DNA from: Hydractinia symbiolongicarpus
Lineage: Eukaryota; Cnidaria; Hydrozoa; Anthoathecata; Hydractiniidae
DNA: 64,000 nucleotides
Assembly: GCF_029227915.1 (NCBI RefSeq)
Contig: NC_079878.1
Span: forward strand, 308,001-372,000
Reading direction: 5' to 3'
How positions within the stretch are numbered: the stretch's first letter is position 1
Below: more model-generated notes on this DNA
The model's input: the letters and a program-made list of their open reading frames with translations, nothing else
Told to the model about the DNA's origin: nothing
The model's database searches: none
The DNA's letters: not shown here

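Larger units (their letters stand above)
33980..64000 (+). repeat. Higher-order repeat: three module types (gamma-alpha-beta) in M18-M35
   Basis: From M18 on, every third module is of the same type. Alpha modules (M19, 22, 25, 28, 31, 34) have K with TSTxYSPVCGDNGHTY (or close), A with SSNSI-like strand ends, and B with a GDGK loop. Beta modules (M20, 23, 26, 29, 32) have A with DTSREV-like ends and B with LGASGxxY. Gamma modules (M18, 21, 24, 27, 30, 33) have A with FAKASLxSY and B with MLPGVVTYGA. Exon lengths follow the same period: gamma A 528-531 nt, alpha A 561-564, beta A 558-564; gamma K mostly 213, others 210; beta B 558, gamma B mostly 552. One full unit is about 4.9-5.9 kb. Confidence 0.85.

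Noticed and set aside
1-64000. Bacterial adhesin or toxin operon
   Set aside because: No ribosome-binding sites or continuous genes; introns with GT-AG borders and follistatin/Kazal domains indicate an animal genome.
1-64000. tRNA, rRNA, CRISPR or riboswitch elements
   Set aside because: None of the expected sequence patterns were seen; the repeats present are coding modules, not spacer arrays.

Overview
The window reads as the interior of one enormous split eukaryotic gene on the + strand. AG|GT splice borders bracket 106 exons: 104 complete, plus a cut exon at each edge. About 45.5 kb (71%) is coding, equal to roughly 15,150 residues (my estimate is about 1.6-1.7 MDa). The 105 introns average about 177 nt. 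No start exon, signal peptide, terminal stop exon, poly(A) site or promoter is visible, so the gene extends beyond both ends. Short introns, about two-thirds A+T, and extracellular vWA and follistatin/Kazal domains suggest an early-branching animal. A cnidarian, possibly a hydrozoan, is my guess; that is inference only.

The protein is a tandem array of one three-domain module: K (10-cysteine follistatin/Kazal domain, 68-71 aa), A (von Willebrand factor A domain, usually with a DxS motif at the end of strand 1) and B (a second vWA type that lacks the MIDAS Asp in all copies but one). Each domain normally fills one exon bounded by phase-1 introns, so each exon is a multiple of 3 and can be gained or lost without breaking the frame. 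I number complete modules M1 to M34. The window opens with the end of an A domain and a B domain (M0) and closes 15 nt into the K exon of M35.

Layout: 1-939, tail of M0. 1216-3253, M1, the only module whose A and B exons are each split by an extra intron. 3364-33758, M2-M17, strongly diverged modules with no higher-order order that I could see. 33980-64000, M18-M35, much more alike and arranged as a higher-order repeat of three module types (gamma, alpha, beta), visible in both motifs and exon lengths. Within it, one intron has been removed exactly (38475-39245), and one B exon (40065-40607) is of the wrong type for its position and nearly copies the B exon at 41903-42445.

By domain families this should be a secreted or surface-anchored matrix, adhesive or structural filament protein: disulfide-tied K domains alternating with paired vWA domains. 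No function can be assigned from sequence alone. I saw no convincing transposon, tRNA, rRNA, CRISPR or second gene. Antisense open frames are composition shadows of the exons.
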